Source: Candidatus Krumholzibacteriota bacterium (GTDB taxonomy: Bacteria > Krumholzibacteriota > Krumholzibacteriia > Krumholzibacteriales > Krumholzibacteriaceae). From it: 64,000 nucleotides of DNA. Under the pieces are notes generated by a model. That model saw nothing but the letters and a program-made list of their open reading frames with translations, was not told the DNA's origin and searched no databases. Position 1 is the stretch's first letter. Each line of letters begins with the position of its first letter. The stretch covers positions 1-64,000 of the forward strand of contig JAFGCX010000036.1 in NCBI GenBank assembly GCA_016932415.1, given 5' to 3'. The translations under genes were made by a program, and so were the position numbers. Of the stretch, positions 18,775 to 27,371 are shown in pieces.

Positions 18775-19155
18775 ATGAACGACATCAGTATCTCATTTTC
18801 GAGATCCGAGATCAATCCTGACATCTCGATCATTTCTGCCAGGGGTTACGTAGACACGACTACTTCAGCCGAATTGGAAGAAAGCCTGAAACGTCTTTTG
18901 CGCAAAGGGCGATATGATATAGTAATCGACCTGAAGGAAGTCAACTATATCAGTTCAGCTGGATGGGGTATCTTCATCAGCGAGATCAAGGAGATCCGTG
19001 AAAACGGTGGTGATCTGAAACTGGCGGCGATGACTGGTGATGTCTATGAAGTGTTTGAACTTCTGGAATTCCAGACGATTCTGGAAAGCTACGATTCAGT
19101 CGAAGAAGCAGTTCTGAGTTATGGAAACTCCGGGATCATGTCTACTGATAACTGA
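18775..19155 (+). CDS. Second stand-alone STAS-domain protein, paralogue of its neighbour
   Basis: 126 residues, a single STAS domain with VIDLKEVNYISSAGWGIF (predicted phospho-acceptor S61) and GDLKLAAMTGDVYEVFELLEF. It is clearly a tandem duplicate of the preceding gene, 28 bases downstream, with GGGAGCG before its ATG. Two free STAS proteins plus three fused STAS domains could give several binding partners competing for one kinase. It is the last gene of the block; a 243-base gap with a new promoter follows. Confidence 0.88.
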   Translation: MNDISISFSRSEINPDISIISARGYVDTTTSAELEESLKRLLRKGRYDIVIDLKEVNYISSAGWGIFISEIKEIRENGGDLKLAAMTGDVYEVFELLEFQTILESYDSVEEAVLSYGNSGIMSTDN

Positions 19156-19343
19156 CAGGCCCTTTTTATTGTGATCCTCTGCCTGACTCTCACGGACCGA
19201 TGAATTGGATTGATTCCGGGCAGGTAGGGAGTGAAAACCCGCCATTTGACAAAATTGAGAAACCCCGGGACCCGGGCCCGCGTTTCGATTTCCTTACGTG
19301 GCCAGCCAGCCTGATATGACACTATTCTGTTATCTATCGATCC

Positions 19344-19372
19344 TTGTACTGATCGATTTTCTGAAGTAGAAT
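19344..19372 (+). promoter_or_regulatory. Sigma70-like promoter for the VWA gene
   Basis: TTGTAC, 17-base spacer, TAGAAT, about 27 bases before the ATG at 19399, with GGGAGGAAAG as ribosome binding site between. The rest of the 19156-19398 gap shows nothing else I can name. Confidence 0.55.
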
Positions 19373-19398
19373 CGACCGATCGGTCCAGGGAGGAAAGA

Positions 19399-21567
19399 AT
19401 GTTCGGTTCGAGGTATCGATTGATCATTGATCTTGGAGTCGCTGAACTCGCTCTGATCCTAGTGCTGAGCGTCCTGACGATATGGCTGTACCGGGAGACC
19501 TTGCCCCCGACAGGAAGGGCGAAACGGACTGCACTCATCCTGCTCAGGATTGCCGTTTTTATTCTCATGGTATTTTTTCTCGCAGATCCGGCGCTTGTCA
19601 TTAAAGTAAATGAGGAGAGGGACCCGGTTATTCCCCTGCTGATCGATATTTCATCCAGTATGGGAATAGTGGACGATGGCGGAAGCAGGAGGATGGATTC
19701 AGCGATCAGGGATATTTCCCGCATAAAAGAAAGTCTTGGTAAGGCGAAGATCGATATTATCCCTTTCTCGACCGATATCTACGGAGCGGTAGCTGATATC
19801 GACAGTATTCCCCCAGCGGTAATGGAAGGCACCGATATTCTGTACGCGCTCGGCAGGGTCACTGACCGGTATGTATCGGAGAATCTTTCAGCGGTGATCA
19901 TCCTGAGTGACGGCAGGAGTACAAGGGGTGTGAGGTCGCCAAGCGGGAGGATACCGGTAAAAGTCTATACAGTAGGTTATGGTGATACAATAGAAGGAGC
20001 CGATGCCGGTATAGAAAGGATCGATATCGACAGAAACCTCTATATCGGCACTGCCGTAGAGGCTGAAGTTACTGTCAGGGTCGATGGAATCAGGGATAAG
20101 ACCCTGAGTATCGGACTTCTTGCCGGAGACAGGACAATCGATAGTGTGGAGATAAATTCGCCTGACAGAGACGGTAGATTCAAAACAACTCTCCGGTTCA
20201 CGCCTGAAAGGGAAGGAGAGGAAGAACTTTCAGTGAAGATCGATCAGGTCGAAGGAGAGGTCATCACGGAAAATAATATCGAAACGGTACGAGTCACTGT
20301 CTTTAAGGACAGGATCGGGATCCTCCTTATAGATCAATTCCCCGACTGGAACATGACTTTTCTTAAAAGGCTTTTCGATCGGTCGCAAAGATATTCTATA
20401 GATATCGTTACGGCCAGTGGTGGGATGGAATATCGATTATTGAACAGTGATGAAGAATGGAGTCTTTCCCAGGCTCTGGAGGATCCGGGAAAGTACGAGA
20501 TGATCATAGTAGGTGATGACAGGATACTGTTCGATTCAGGACCGAACACAGAAATTCTCTGGAAGTACGTTGAGAACGGAGGCGCCGTACTGTTTACAGG
20601 ATCAGAAGATTCTCCGATCGCGGGAAAAAGGGGGCAGAAATGGCTCGATGAACTGCTCCCCGTGATTCAGCGCGAGCAGGTAATGATCAAATTTAATGAT
20701 TATTACGTTACCGCGGCGCCATTACCGCATAATCTACCGATTGCAATATCGATGGCGACATCGGGTCTTGCTGAGAGACTTCCTCCCCTTCTGGCTGCTT
20801 TTTCCGGTTTTGAGGCCAAGGCAGGTGCCGAAGTGCCTCTTCTGCTCGATGATGGCAGCGAAAATATTCCGATGATCGCAATGCACCGTTTCGGTGATGG
20901 TGTCGCGGCGGTAATCCTGGGATTTCCAATATGGAGATGGAAACTTTCAGGGGAGGAAGGTTCAAGGGCGTATGATTCCTTTTTTATCGGAGTGACCGAT
21001 TACCTGGTCGAGGGGATCGACCTGCCAGTGATCTCTCTGGATTCTGAAAGAGGCGTCTATCTTTCGGGGGAAAGAGTTGAAATGACAGTTCTGGCCAGGA
21101 AAGGGACGTTGCCGGAAGGTATAAAAGGTGAGATATATAATGTCGACTCTGAAAGAGAATCAATGGTAAGGACGTTCAATTTTATCCAGGCTGATCGTTC
21201 TGAAAAGATATATAGAGCACTGCTTGACCCGCTTTCTCCGGGAAAATACAGGATAGTCGCTTCAGGCCAGGGTCAATCAGGAGAAAAACTGTCAGCAGCC
21301 GCCAGTATTGCCGTCAGGCAACGATCGGTCGAGTTTCTCAGGAGATCGGGGGACTATCTTTTTCTTAGCCAGATAGCCGCTGGATCAGGAGGAAGATCTG
21401 TTGACCGGGGGGAGATCGATCAGCTTGGCTTGCTGATCGACACGAAAAAAGAAGCTGTATCGCGGGAAAACACGACATCCCTGCGGAGCTTATACCACTT
21501 CTTTCTGATTATCGTGACGCTCTTAGCTGTCGAATGGAGCCTTAGGAAGTTCTGGGGGCTGGTCTGA
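19399..21567 (+). CDS. Membrane-anchored VWA-domain protein with glutamine-amidotransferase-like domain
   Basis: 722 residues. Two N-terminal TM helices (~14-31 and ~45-62) precede a von Willebrand A domain at ~76-240 with an intact MIDAS start, D83-I-S85-S-S87, and a later SDGRSTRG segment. Residues ~240-305 look like a beta-sandwich (CARDB-like). Residues ~310-520 carry an amidotransferase-like Rossmann fold (ILLIDQFPDWN, YEMIIVGDD, ENGGAVLFTG) without an obvious catalytic Cys-His-Glu triad. A C-terminal TM helix lies at ~698-716. Such VWA/GATase-like proteins are widespread in FCB and Planctomycetes genomes, usually beside MoxR/BatA genes; those are absent here. Likely extracytoplasmic metal-dependent protein binding; substrate unknown. 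Confidence 0.75.
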   Translation: MFGSRYRLIIDLGVAELALILVLSVLTIWLYRETLPPTGRAKRTALILLRIAVFILMVFFLADPALVIKVNEERDPVIPLLIDISSSMGIVDDGGSRRMDSAIRDISRIKESLGKAKIDIIPFSTDIYGAVADIDSIPPAVMEGTDILYALGRVTDRYVSENLSAVIILSDGRSTRGVRSPSGRIPVKVYTVGYGDTIEGADAGIERIDIDRNLYIGTAVEAEVTVRVDGIRDKTLSIGLLAGDRTIDSVEINSPDRDGRFKTTLRFTPEREGEEELSVKIDQVEGEVITENNIETVRVTVFKDRIGILLIDQFPDWNMTFLKRLFDRSQRYSIDIVTASGGMEYRLLNSDEEWSLSQALEDPGKYEMIIVGDDRILFDSGPNTEILWKYVENGGAVLFTGSEDSPIAGKRGQKWLDELLPVIQREQVMIKFNDYYVTAAPLPHNLPIAISMATSGLAERLPPLLAAFSGFEAKAGAEVPLLLDDGSENIPMIAMHRFGDGVAAVILGFPIWRWKLSGEEGSRAYDSFFIGVTDYLVEGIDLPVISLDSERGVYLSGERVEMTVLARKGTLPEGIKGEIYNVDSERESMVRTFNFIQADRSEKIYRALLDPLSPGKYRIVASGQGQSGEKLSAAASIAVRQRSVEFLRRSGDYLFLSQIAAGSGGRSVDRGEIDQLGLLIDTKKEAVSRENTTSLRSLYHFFLIIVTLLAVEWSLRKFWGLV

Positions 21568-21619
21568 CGGACATTTGAAAGTTTTCGGGACGATGGACAC
21601 CGGCATTTCTGTTTTTTTC

Positions 21620-21648
21620 TTGAATCGATATTCAATCTGATATATTCT
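21620..21648 (+). promoter_or_regulatory. Possible promoter of the lamin-tail operon
   Basis: TTGAAT with TATTCT 17 bases on (or TATATT at 15 bases), just before the gene starting at 21680. It lies right after a T-run (21612-21618) that lacks a clear hairpin. Confidence 0.35.
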
Positions 21649-21679
21649 TATCGGCGGTGTGAGGAGGACGACGAAGAGG

Positions 21680-23362
21680 ATGAGAATAATACCGCTGTTG
21701 ATAATGTCAATCCTGTATCTTCCCTTGGAAATTTTATTCGCAGGTCTCAATAACCAGGTTGTAATCAATGAACTTTACTATGACCATCCGGGATCCGACG
21801 AGGGATGGGAATTTATTGAGCTTTTCAATAACAGCAGCACTCCGGTCGATCTGTCAGGGTATTTTCTTGAAGCGATCGACGGCAGAACCGGTGATGCGAC
21901 TCTGTTGTGGGAAGCTTCGGAGATGCTCTATGTCGAGCCGGAGGGAATAGTCCTGATCGCGGGAGGGTCAAGATCGGTTCCGGACGTTATGCTTCTCCGG
22001 GGCAGTATTGAAAACGGTCCCGATGGAATCAGATTGTGTATCCCTGGCATCGTTATCGACCGCCTGGGTTACGGCGAGCATGAATCGATCGATATCTATG
22101 AAACATTACCGGCCTGCGACGTGAGAGAAGGGATCTCTCTGGCGAGAAAGCCGGATGGATGCGACACTGATAACAACCTTGATGATTTTGTACAGGCTAT
22201 TCCTACTCCCGGAAGAAAGAACTTTTTCGATCATGACCTGGAAATAACGTTAAAAAAATCATGTATAATATTGTGTAAAAATAAGATAAATAAAATTGAA
22301 ATTGAGGTGAATAATTCCGGGCTGAACAGGTTTGTCGGTCCGATATCAGTTCAGGTATTCGACGGGCCCTCATTGATATCAGAGATCAAAAGAGCCGATA
22401 TCGACATATTTCCGGGAGATGGTCGACTTTTCGAGCCGGCTCTTTTCGCGCGGCCAATCCCCTCTGACCCCGCTCGCGTCATCCTGACGAGTGAGATCGA
22501 CGAGAATCATCATAACGATACCTCTCTTGTCTCGATGATCGAGTCACCTTCCGATGTCGTTATCAACGAGATCATGTACAGGCCTTACGCGGGAAGGGCG
22601 GAATGGATTGAATTGTACAACAGGACGTACTCGACGATCGATATTTCAGGCTGGACTCTCCGCGACGCGGCGGGAAGGGTCGTTTCGACGGGAGTATCTT
22701 CGATCGGGGGGAGAAGTTATATTATTATACCTTCCGACCGGGAATCGTTCATAGACCAATACCAGTGGATAGATCCGGAATTAGTCGCGGATGGCCCCCT
22801 CCCGGTCCTTAACGATAATGATCAGGGGGAAGCCGCCGAAATGATCGAACTGAGAGACGGGGAGGGAGGATTGATCGAAAAAATATCGTATCGCGCTCTT
22901 TTGGGGGATGAGCGAGGGCGATCGATCGAAAGGATCACGCCCGATATCTGCAGTATGGCTGATGGGGGCATATGGCACAGATCGGCGATGCCTTCAGGAG
23001 GATCACCGGCCTGTGCCAATTCATCTTATGTTGAGAGCGATATCCTGACCGGCAAAATCGATATCGATCCAAATCCTTTCGATCTGATGAAAAACAGCCA
23101 TACAGTAATAAGTGGTCTTTGCCGGAAGTGTGAAAACGGAATAAATGTAATGGTTTACGATCTGAGAGGAATTCTCGTAAGGAGGATCTTTTCAGAGAGG
23201 GGCGGTGCTAAAAGATTTTCCTGCAGATGGGACGGCCGGTCCCTGGAGGGTCGGAGTCTCAGTCCCGGTATATATATATGCGTAGTGGAGTATACAGGGT
23301 CGGGAGGTAGTGTGTGCAGAAGGGAAAAGGCCTGTGTAATACTTTCGCGGTCCGGTCGCTGA
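21680..23362 (+). CDS. Secreted lamin-tail-domain protein with C-terminal FlgD-like sorting domain
   Basis: 560 residues from ATG 21680; an in-frame GTG at 21659 would add seven basic residues and has no ribosome site. Signal peptide ~1-22. Two lamin-tail domains are clear: ~28-175 (VVINELYYDHPG, GWEFIELFNNSSTPVDLSGYFL) and ~290-430 (VVINEIMYRPYAGRAEWIELYN, DISGWTLRDAAG). A CARDB-like domain sits between them. The C-terminal ~95 residues hold IDPNPFDLMK, VMVYDLRGILV and WDGRSLEGRSLSPGIY, a type IX-style sorting domain. The family is usually surface-exposed or attached to secreted nucleases; no nuclease domain is present here. Its end overlaps the next gene by about 49 bases, suggesting translational coupling. 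Confidence 0.85.
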   Translation: MRIIPLLIMSILYLPLEILFAGLNNQVVINELYYDHPGSDEGWEFIELFNNSSTPVDLSGYFLEAIDGRTGDATLLWEASEMLYVEPEGIVLIAGGSRSVPDVMLLRGSIENGPDGIRLCIPGIVIDRLGYGEHESIDIYETLPACDVREGISLARKPDGCDTDNNLDDFVQAIPTPGRKNFFDHDLEITLKKSCIILCKNKINKIEIEVNNSGLNRFVGPISVQVFDGPSLISEIKRADIDIFPGDGRLFEPALFARPIPSDPARVILTSEIDENHHNDTSLVSMIESPSDVVINEIMYRPYAGRAEWIELYNRTYSTIDISGWTLRDAAGRVVSTGVSSIGGRSYIIIPSDRESFIDQYQWIDPELVADGPLPVLNDNDQGEAAEMIELRDGEGGLIEKISYRALLGDERGRSIERITPDICSMADGGIWHRSAMPSGGSPACANSSYVESDILTGKIDIDPNPFDLMKNSHTVISGLCRKCENGINVMVYDLRGILVRRIFSERGGAKRFSCRWDGRSLEGRSLSPGIYICVVEYTGSGGSVCRREKACVILSRSGR

Positions 23363-24126
23363 CCGCCATGATCCTGCTGTCGGGATCATTTTTCAGTTCA
23401 GATCTGTATTGTCATGATCACCTTCACTCTTGGAACGCAGCGGCCGGGGGAGTGACCCTGATAAGACCATACAGGATGGATCTGCCCCATCTCTCTCCGT
23501 CCGGCTCGATGGGATTGCTGGTATCAGCTTGCCAGCCATACTCGATAGCAGGCCTCTCGTCGTCAAGATTCGATTTTTTCTACTCGACAGGAGCGATCCA
23601 TATCGATTCAGGGATGGGGAGTCTCAGGCATGCTCTCTATCATGAGCAGCTGTTTAACGCCAGGATATCTTTGGATTCTTCGGATTTTTATGCCGGACTC
23701 GGGATCGACGCGGGTCTTTTATTGAAGAGATTTTCAGATTCGGGATCAATAGTCAGAAGAGATCTTAAAGTATCCCTCTCTTTTGTAATAAGTGAAATCG
23801 GCCACATCGTATTGAGAGTGCCTTTCAGAAGTGACTGTGCCGGTGAATTCCATCATCCTCCCGTCAGCGTGATGATGATCTTGCGACCCCTGCTGCTCTT
23901 TTTCGACCTCGATTACGCGAAGACTGCTGATCGGGATCACAGGGCCGGGCTTATCATGAGGGTGGAGGATAAACTCGACATTCTTTCCGGTTACAGGCTC
24001 GCGACCGGAGAAGTCTCCGGTGGAATCCTCTACAGTCATGGAAAAATGATATTGTCCTTTTCCTGCAGCAGCCATCCGGTCCTCGGAGAGACCTTTTACG
24101 CAGGGGTGGCAAGGATGTGGCGCTGA
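23314..24126 (+). CDS. Uncharacterised envelope protein, probable outer-membrane barrel
   Basis: 270 residues from a GTG at 23314; an ATG at 23368 would leave a shorter start just inside the hydrophobic segment, so the true start is uncertain. The hydrophobic stretch AMILLSGSFFSS resembles a signal peptide. The mature part alternates short beta strands with turns (FDFFYSTGAIHID, YAGLGIDAGLLL, LVIRVPF-like, GGILYSHGKMILSFSC), with a WNAAAGG and LSPSG start reminiscent of small PorV-like barrels. No family is recognised with confidence. It is embedded between the lamin-tail gene (49-base overlap) and the next gene (TGATG overlap), so these are made together. Confidence 0.6.
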   Translation: MQKGKGLCNTFAVRSLTAMILLSGSFFSSDLYCHDHLHSWNAAAGGVTLIRPYRMDLPHLSPSGSMGLLVSACQPYSIAGLSSSRFDFFYSTGAIHIDSGMGSLRHALYHEQLFNARISLDSSDFYAGLGIDAGLLLKRFSDSGSIVRRDLKVSLSFVISEIGHIVLRVPFRSDCAGEFHHPPVSVMMILRPLLLFFDLDYAKTADRDHRAGLIMRVEDKLDILSGYRLATGEVSGGILYSHGKMILSFSCSSHPVLGETFYAGVARMWR

Positions 24127-25601
24127 TGAGATGGATAATACCGTTGATTCTGATTGTCTCGGGTTGTCATCGCGCCCCTTGCTTATATGTCAATCCTGAT
24201 CGACCGGCATTTGAAGGGGAGGATCATGAAGCCTCTCCCGAGGAATTCGAACTGAAAGAAGCGTCGAAAAGATTCCGCCCGATGATAATGATAACTGAAA
24301 AAAAAGAAACGAAATCATCCCCTGAGACGATCGACATGAGGGCATCCCTGGCGATGATGCGTTCGAGGATCACGGGGAGGGTGGAAAAGAAAGGAAAGAT
24401 CGTCCGCCCGGTAGTATTTTTCGAGAGCAGGCCTTTTGCGGGGACGACGAGGGTCTATGGGGGGGATTTTATGCCTGATCTTGGTCTCGGCGCTCTATTG
24501 GCCGGATACAGGTTTTCATATCCCTTTTCCAGTGGATATCCCCTGAGAAGGGAGAAATTGATATCGAAGCATGTCTCTTTCTACAGTCCAGGCATAAGAG
24601 GTGCGGCGTTGGGGGCCCGGGATGGAGGTTCAAGGATCTTCCTCTTCGCTGGCAGGTATGGAAAGTGGGATGAATCCGGATTCAGGTCTGAGCGTCAGGT
24701 CGTCACGGGAGGGCGCCTGGAAAGACTCTCTGGTCGGTATAGATCGGGGCTGACCTTCTCTCAGGATAGAGGAGCATTGACCATCGGAATCGATAATTCG
24801 ATCGAGAGGGCCGGCTATGTAGCGGCATTGGAATTATTACAGGCTGCAGGGGCAAAGCGAGGCCTTGTATGGGGATGGCGAAGAGATCGTGGTAGCTGCA
24901 GGGCGGGAATCCTTATCTTCAGGCTGCCGTCCGGCCTGGGAAACAGGTTCGGAGATATTCCAGGAGGTCCCGGAGAAAAATACTCTGAAAGGACTGGATA
25001 TTCCATAACAGGATCATTATCGGTGAAAAGATCACAGATCCTCAGGGGTTCGTTCGAGAAGAGGAATGATGATGACGGGATTTCGAGCGAATCGATCTGC
25101 CGGATGAGAGTCGAGTACGCTTCCCGGTTCGCCGGTGTCAGATGTAAATTATCATATTCCAGGAGTACTGGAAGGAAGTCGAAGTTCCTTCCCCTTCCGC
25201 CAGAAAGGGAGGATCAAATCACGGCGAAAGACAAAATCGGTCTTCTTTTTTCATCGAGTCCAGCTGGCGTGATAAAACCAAGGATCCAGGCGGTCTGTCT
25301 GCGCGAGGATGATAATCTTGGGTTCCTATTCTCTCCTTCGGTCAGTTTTGGAGTGGGCCGATCGCTGTTTCGCACGACATTATTCTGTTCTCTGCACAGG
25401 TCGGTCAGGGGAAGATCGGTCTTTTACAATTATGAACCTTCGCTTCCGGGCAGCTATTCCTGGAAATATCTCGCTGGCAATGGATCAAGATTCGGATTTC
25501 ATGGTATCGTGGGATTGGGTCCGATCAAGCTTAATATCAAACTGGCCGGAGAGGATTCCGGCAGATGGGAGTCAGAAATCCAGATGAAATACGATTTATG
25601 A
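24126..25601 (+). CDS. Predicted lipoprotein with C-terminal outer-membrane beta-barrel
   Basis: 491 residues from the ATG that overlaps the previous stop as TGATG. A lipobox (LILIVSGC, Cys ~14) follows a short hydrophobic signal. Residues ~20-90 are polar and charged. From ~95 the protein is strand-rich with Arg/Tyr/Gly alternation (VYGGDFMPDLGLGALLAGYRFSY, FYSPGIRGAAL, GSRIFLFAGRYGKW) and ends in an amphipathic strand EIQMKYDL. The GDF..LGLG...GYR pattern recalls the barrel part of the ComEA-like helix-hairpin-helix barrel proteins common in Bacteroidetes, but the HhH repeats are missing; this likeness is from memory and weak. Base composition matches its neighbours. Confidence 0.6.
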   Translation: MRWIIPLILIVSGCHRAPCLYVNPDRPAFEGEDHEASPEEFELKEASKRFRPMIMITEKKETKSSPETIDMRASLAMMRSRITGRVEKKGKIVRPVVFFESRPFAGTTRVYGGDFMPDLGLGALLAGYRFSYPFSSGYPLRREKLISKHVSFYSPGIRGAALGARDGGSRIFLFAGRYGKWDESGFRSERQVVTGGRLERLSGRYRSGLTFSQDRGALTIGIDNSIERAGYVAALELLQAAGAKRGLVWGWRRDRGSCRAGILIFRLPSGLGNRFGDIPGGPGEKYSERTGYSITGSLSVKRSQILRGSFEKRNDDDGISSESICRMRVEYASRFAGVRCKLSYSRSTGRKSKFLPLPPEREDQITAKDKIGLLFSSSPAGVIKPRIQAVCLREDDNLGFLFSPSVSFGVGRSLFRTTLFCSLHRSVRGRSVFYNYEPSLPGSYSWKYLAGNGSRFGFHGIVGLGPIKLNIKLAGEDSGRWESEIQMKYDL

Positions 25602-27184
25602 CGATGCAGGACGAAATTGGAATCAATCCTGCAGGATACCGGCTTATGAGTACACAACGCACACTGACGTATGATGAGAAAAGCACGGGCCCGAAAGCAA
25701 TAGCATTTCCTCCCGAACTGCAGTTTTATCCGCATCTTGAAGAACTGGGCCATATTTCCAGCCTGGGAACGAAGAAGGATTCCCTTAAGAATTTCGCCGG
25801 GATAGAGAATGTATACGAGCGATTGAGAGACCTGATCAGTTTTATTTCTCTTTCAGAAAAACCATTCCTGGAGATATTAAGGATAGCTGCCATGGCACTC
25901 CTGGGAGATGAAGGAGGGTTAAGGCTCCTTTATACCCTCTTTATGGCTATTCCCGCAAAGGAGCGTTTCATCGAGGAGCTTGTCGATTTTCCAAGCACAT
26001 GCCGTGTGATGCAGAGGATAAGGAAAAAAGAGGATTCAGGCATTGAACTTCTCGAAAACGAAAAATGGTTTAAACAGAAGATCTCGATGTTGTCGATCTC
26101 CCACCCTTTGCCGGGCGTGAATTCCTCGTCTGTGGAAAGTCCGTGGCTGTCCTGGAGTGAGGGAGTCCATAGGGCAATATCAGATCCGGACGATAAATGG
26201 GATGAGGCGGTACTCGAACGGGCGATAAACGAACTCGAAGCGGAGGATCTCAGGATCCGGTCGATGATAGCTTCCATCGATCCTGATCTAAAAAGCAGGC
26301 TTTCTATTTCGCTCGGAGCAAGAAGCGAAGAGATCAGGTGGAAAAAACAGATATTGAGGGAGACTGTCGGTGAGACTGGGTCATCGACTCTGTTCCTTCA
26401 GAGAAAACTCGCGGAAAGCTGGCCAGAAGTACTCGAAGAGCTGAGGAAAAGCAAGGCCGGGTCGCTGCTGGCAAGGATGTTTGAGATCCAGAAGGAAAAG
26501 ACGCACACGTATCCTCAGCTTAAAAACGGTGCCGCGGTCATCAGGGGGTTGTTGATGCATCCCGCGTTGCAGAGGACTACAAGAACGCCTGACATACTCA
26601 GTTGTCTCCAGATATATATCGAATCAGCAGCTGATGGAAAGCTCGAAATCGTCCTCCCGCTCGGAAAGAAAATAATTGGTATAACGGATATCGAAGGTTT
26701 CAGCATAAGAGATAGAGTCCTTTCGGTGGATCTTTCACGTTTGTTCTCGGGTCATTTTGCCGACGAGAACGATCTCCCCGTCGATGTCGACTGGATGGAG
26801 ATGAATCTGGGTAAATCACTGAGCTACAAATCCCTTGTCATGTCCTACCTCGACAACGACAGTTTTTTGATCCAGCTTCTTAATAATCCAAAAGCGACGA
26901 GCAAACCGGGGATAGTCTCCCTTGTCGCTCAAAGAAGCAGATCGCTGAGAGTCCTTGCCCTGGTGGCAAACAGGCGCGATCTGTATACGGGATTCACGAA
27001 CAAGGCAGTTCCGATGAACCTTATAATGAACCCGGCCAAGATCCCACTGACGACGTTGCGCAAATTCATACATATAAGGTATGTCGACAAGATGACTCTG
27101 ATAAAGCTCGGCCAGCGGGGGGGAGGACAGGTCAGGGAAGAGGTCCGCCGCGAGATCGACCGTTATCTCAGAAGTACTGCCTGA
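25598..27184 (+). CDS. Uncharacterised cytoplasmic protein, 528 residues
   Basis: The start is taken as ATG 25598, which overlaps the previous stop as ATGA; a longer frame from 25565 would intrude into that gene, and ATG 25604 is also possible. No signal peptide, TM helix or recognisable enzymatic motif. The sequence is mixed alpha/beta and mostly helical: an N-terminal region with NPAGYRLMSTQRTLTY, a central helical stretch around 150-300, and a conserved-looking C-terminal segment (KAVPMNLIMNPAKIPLTTLRKFI and RGGGQVREEVRREIDRYL). It has HEAT-like leucine spacing in places. It closes the operon that begins with the lamin-tail gene. I do not recognise the family. Confidence 0.65.
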   Translation: MTMQDEIGINPAGYRLMSTQRTLTYDEKSTGPKAIAFPPELQFYPHLEELGHISSLGTKKDSLKNFAGIENVYERLRDLISFISLSEKPFLEILRIAAMALLGDEGGLRLLYTLFMAIPAKERFIEELVDFPSTCRVMQRIRKKEDSGIELLENEKWFKQKISMLSISHPLPGVNSSSVESPWLSWSEGVHRAISDPDDKWDEAVLERAINELEAEDLRIRSMIASIDPDLKSRLSISLGARSEEIRWKKQILRETVGETGSSTLFLQRKLAESWPEVLEELRKSKAGSLLARMFEIQKEKTHTYPQLKNGAAVIRGLLMHPALQRTTRTPDILSCLQIYIESAADGKLEIVLPLGKKIIGITDIEGFSIRDRVLSVDLSRLFSGHFADENDLPVDVDWMEMNLGKSLSYKSLVMSYLDNDSFLIQLLNNPKATSKPGIVSLVAQRSRSLRVLALVANRRDLYTGFTNKAVPMNLIMNPAKIPLTTLRKFIHIRYVDKMTLIKLGQRGGGQVREEVRREIDRYLRSTA

Positions 27185-27292
27185 TCCGATCCGGTACGAA
27201 GTCTCTGGATAGTCCATCCGGCTGCTATGCCATCCGATCGCGCTCTCATGATACGTCCCTGGCCAGGTTCACGTTTCTCCACATCAGAACAG

Positions 27293-27321
27293 TTGACAAA
27301 TCAACTATCAACGCATAATAT
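27293..27321 (+). promoter_or_regulatory. Sigma70-like promoter for the aminotransferase gene
   Basis: A perfect TTGACA, 17 bases, then TAATAT (CATAAT at 15-base spacing overlaps it), about 50 bases before the ATG at 27372. It separates this gene from the upstream operon. Confidence 0.6.
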
Positions 27322-27371
27322 GTTTTTATACGATCGCACTGTTCTTTCAGGATTTAGATGTAGGAGGCCCG

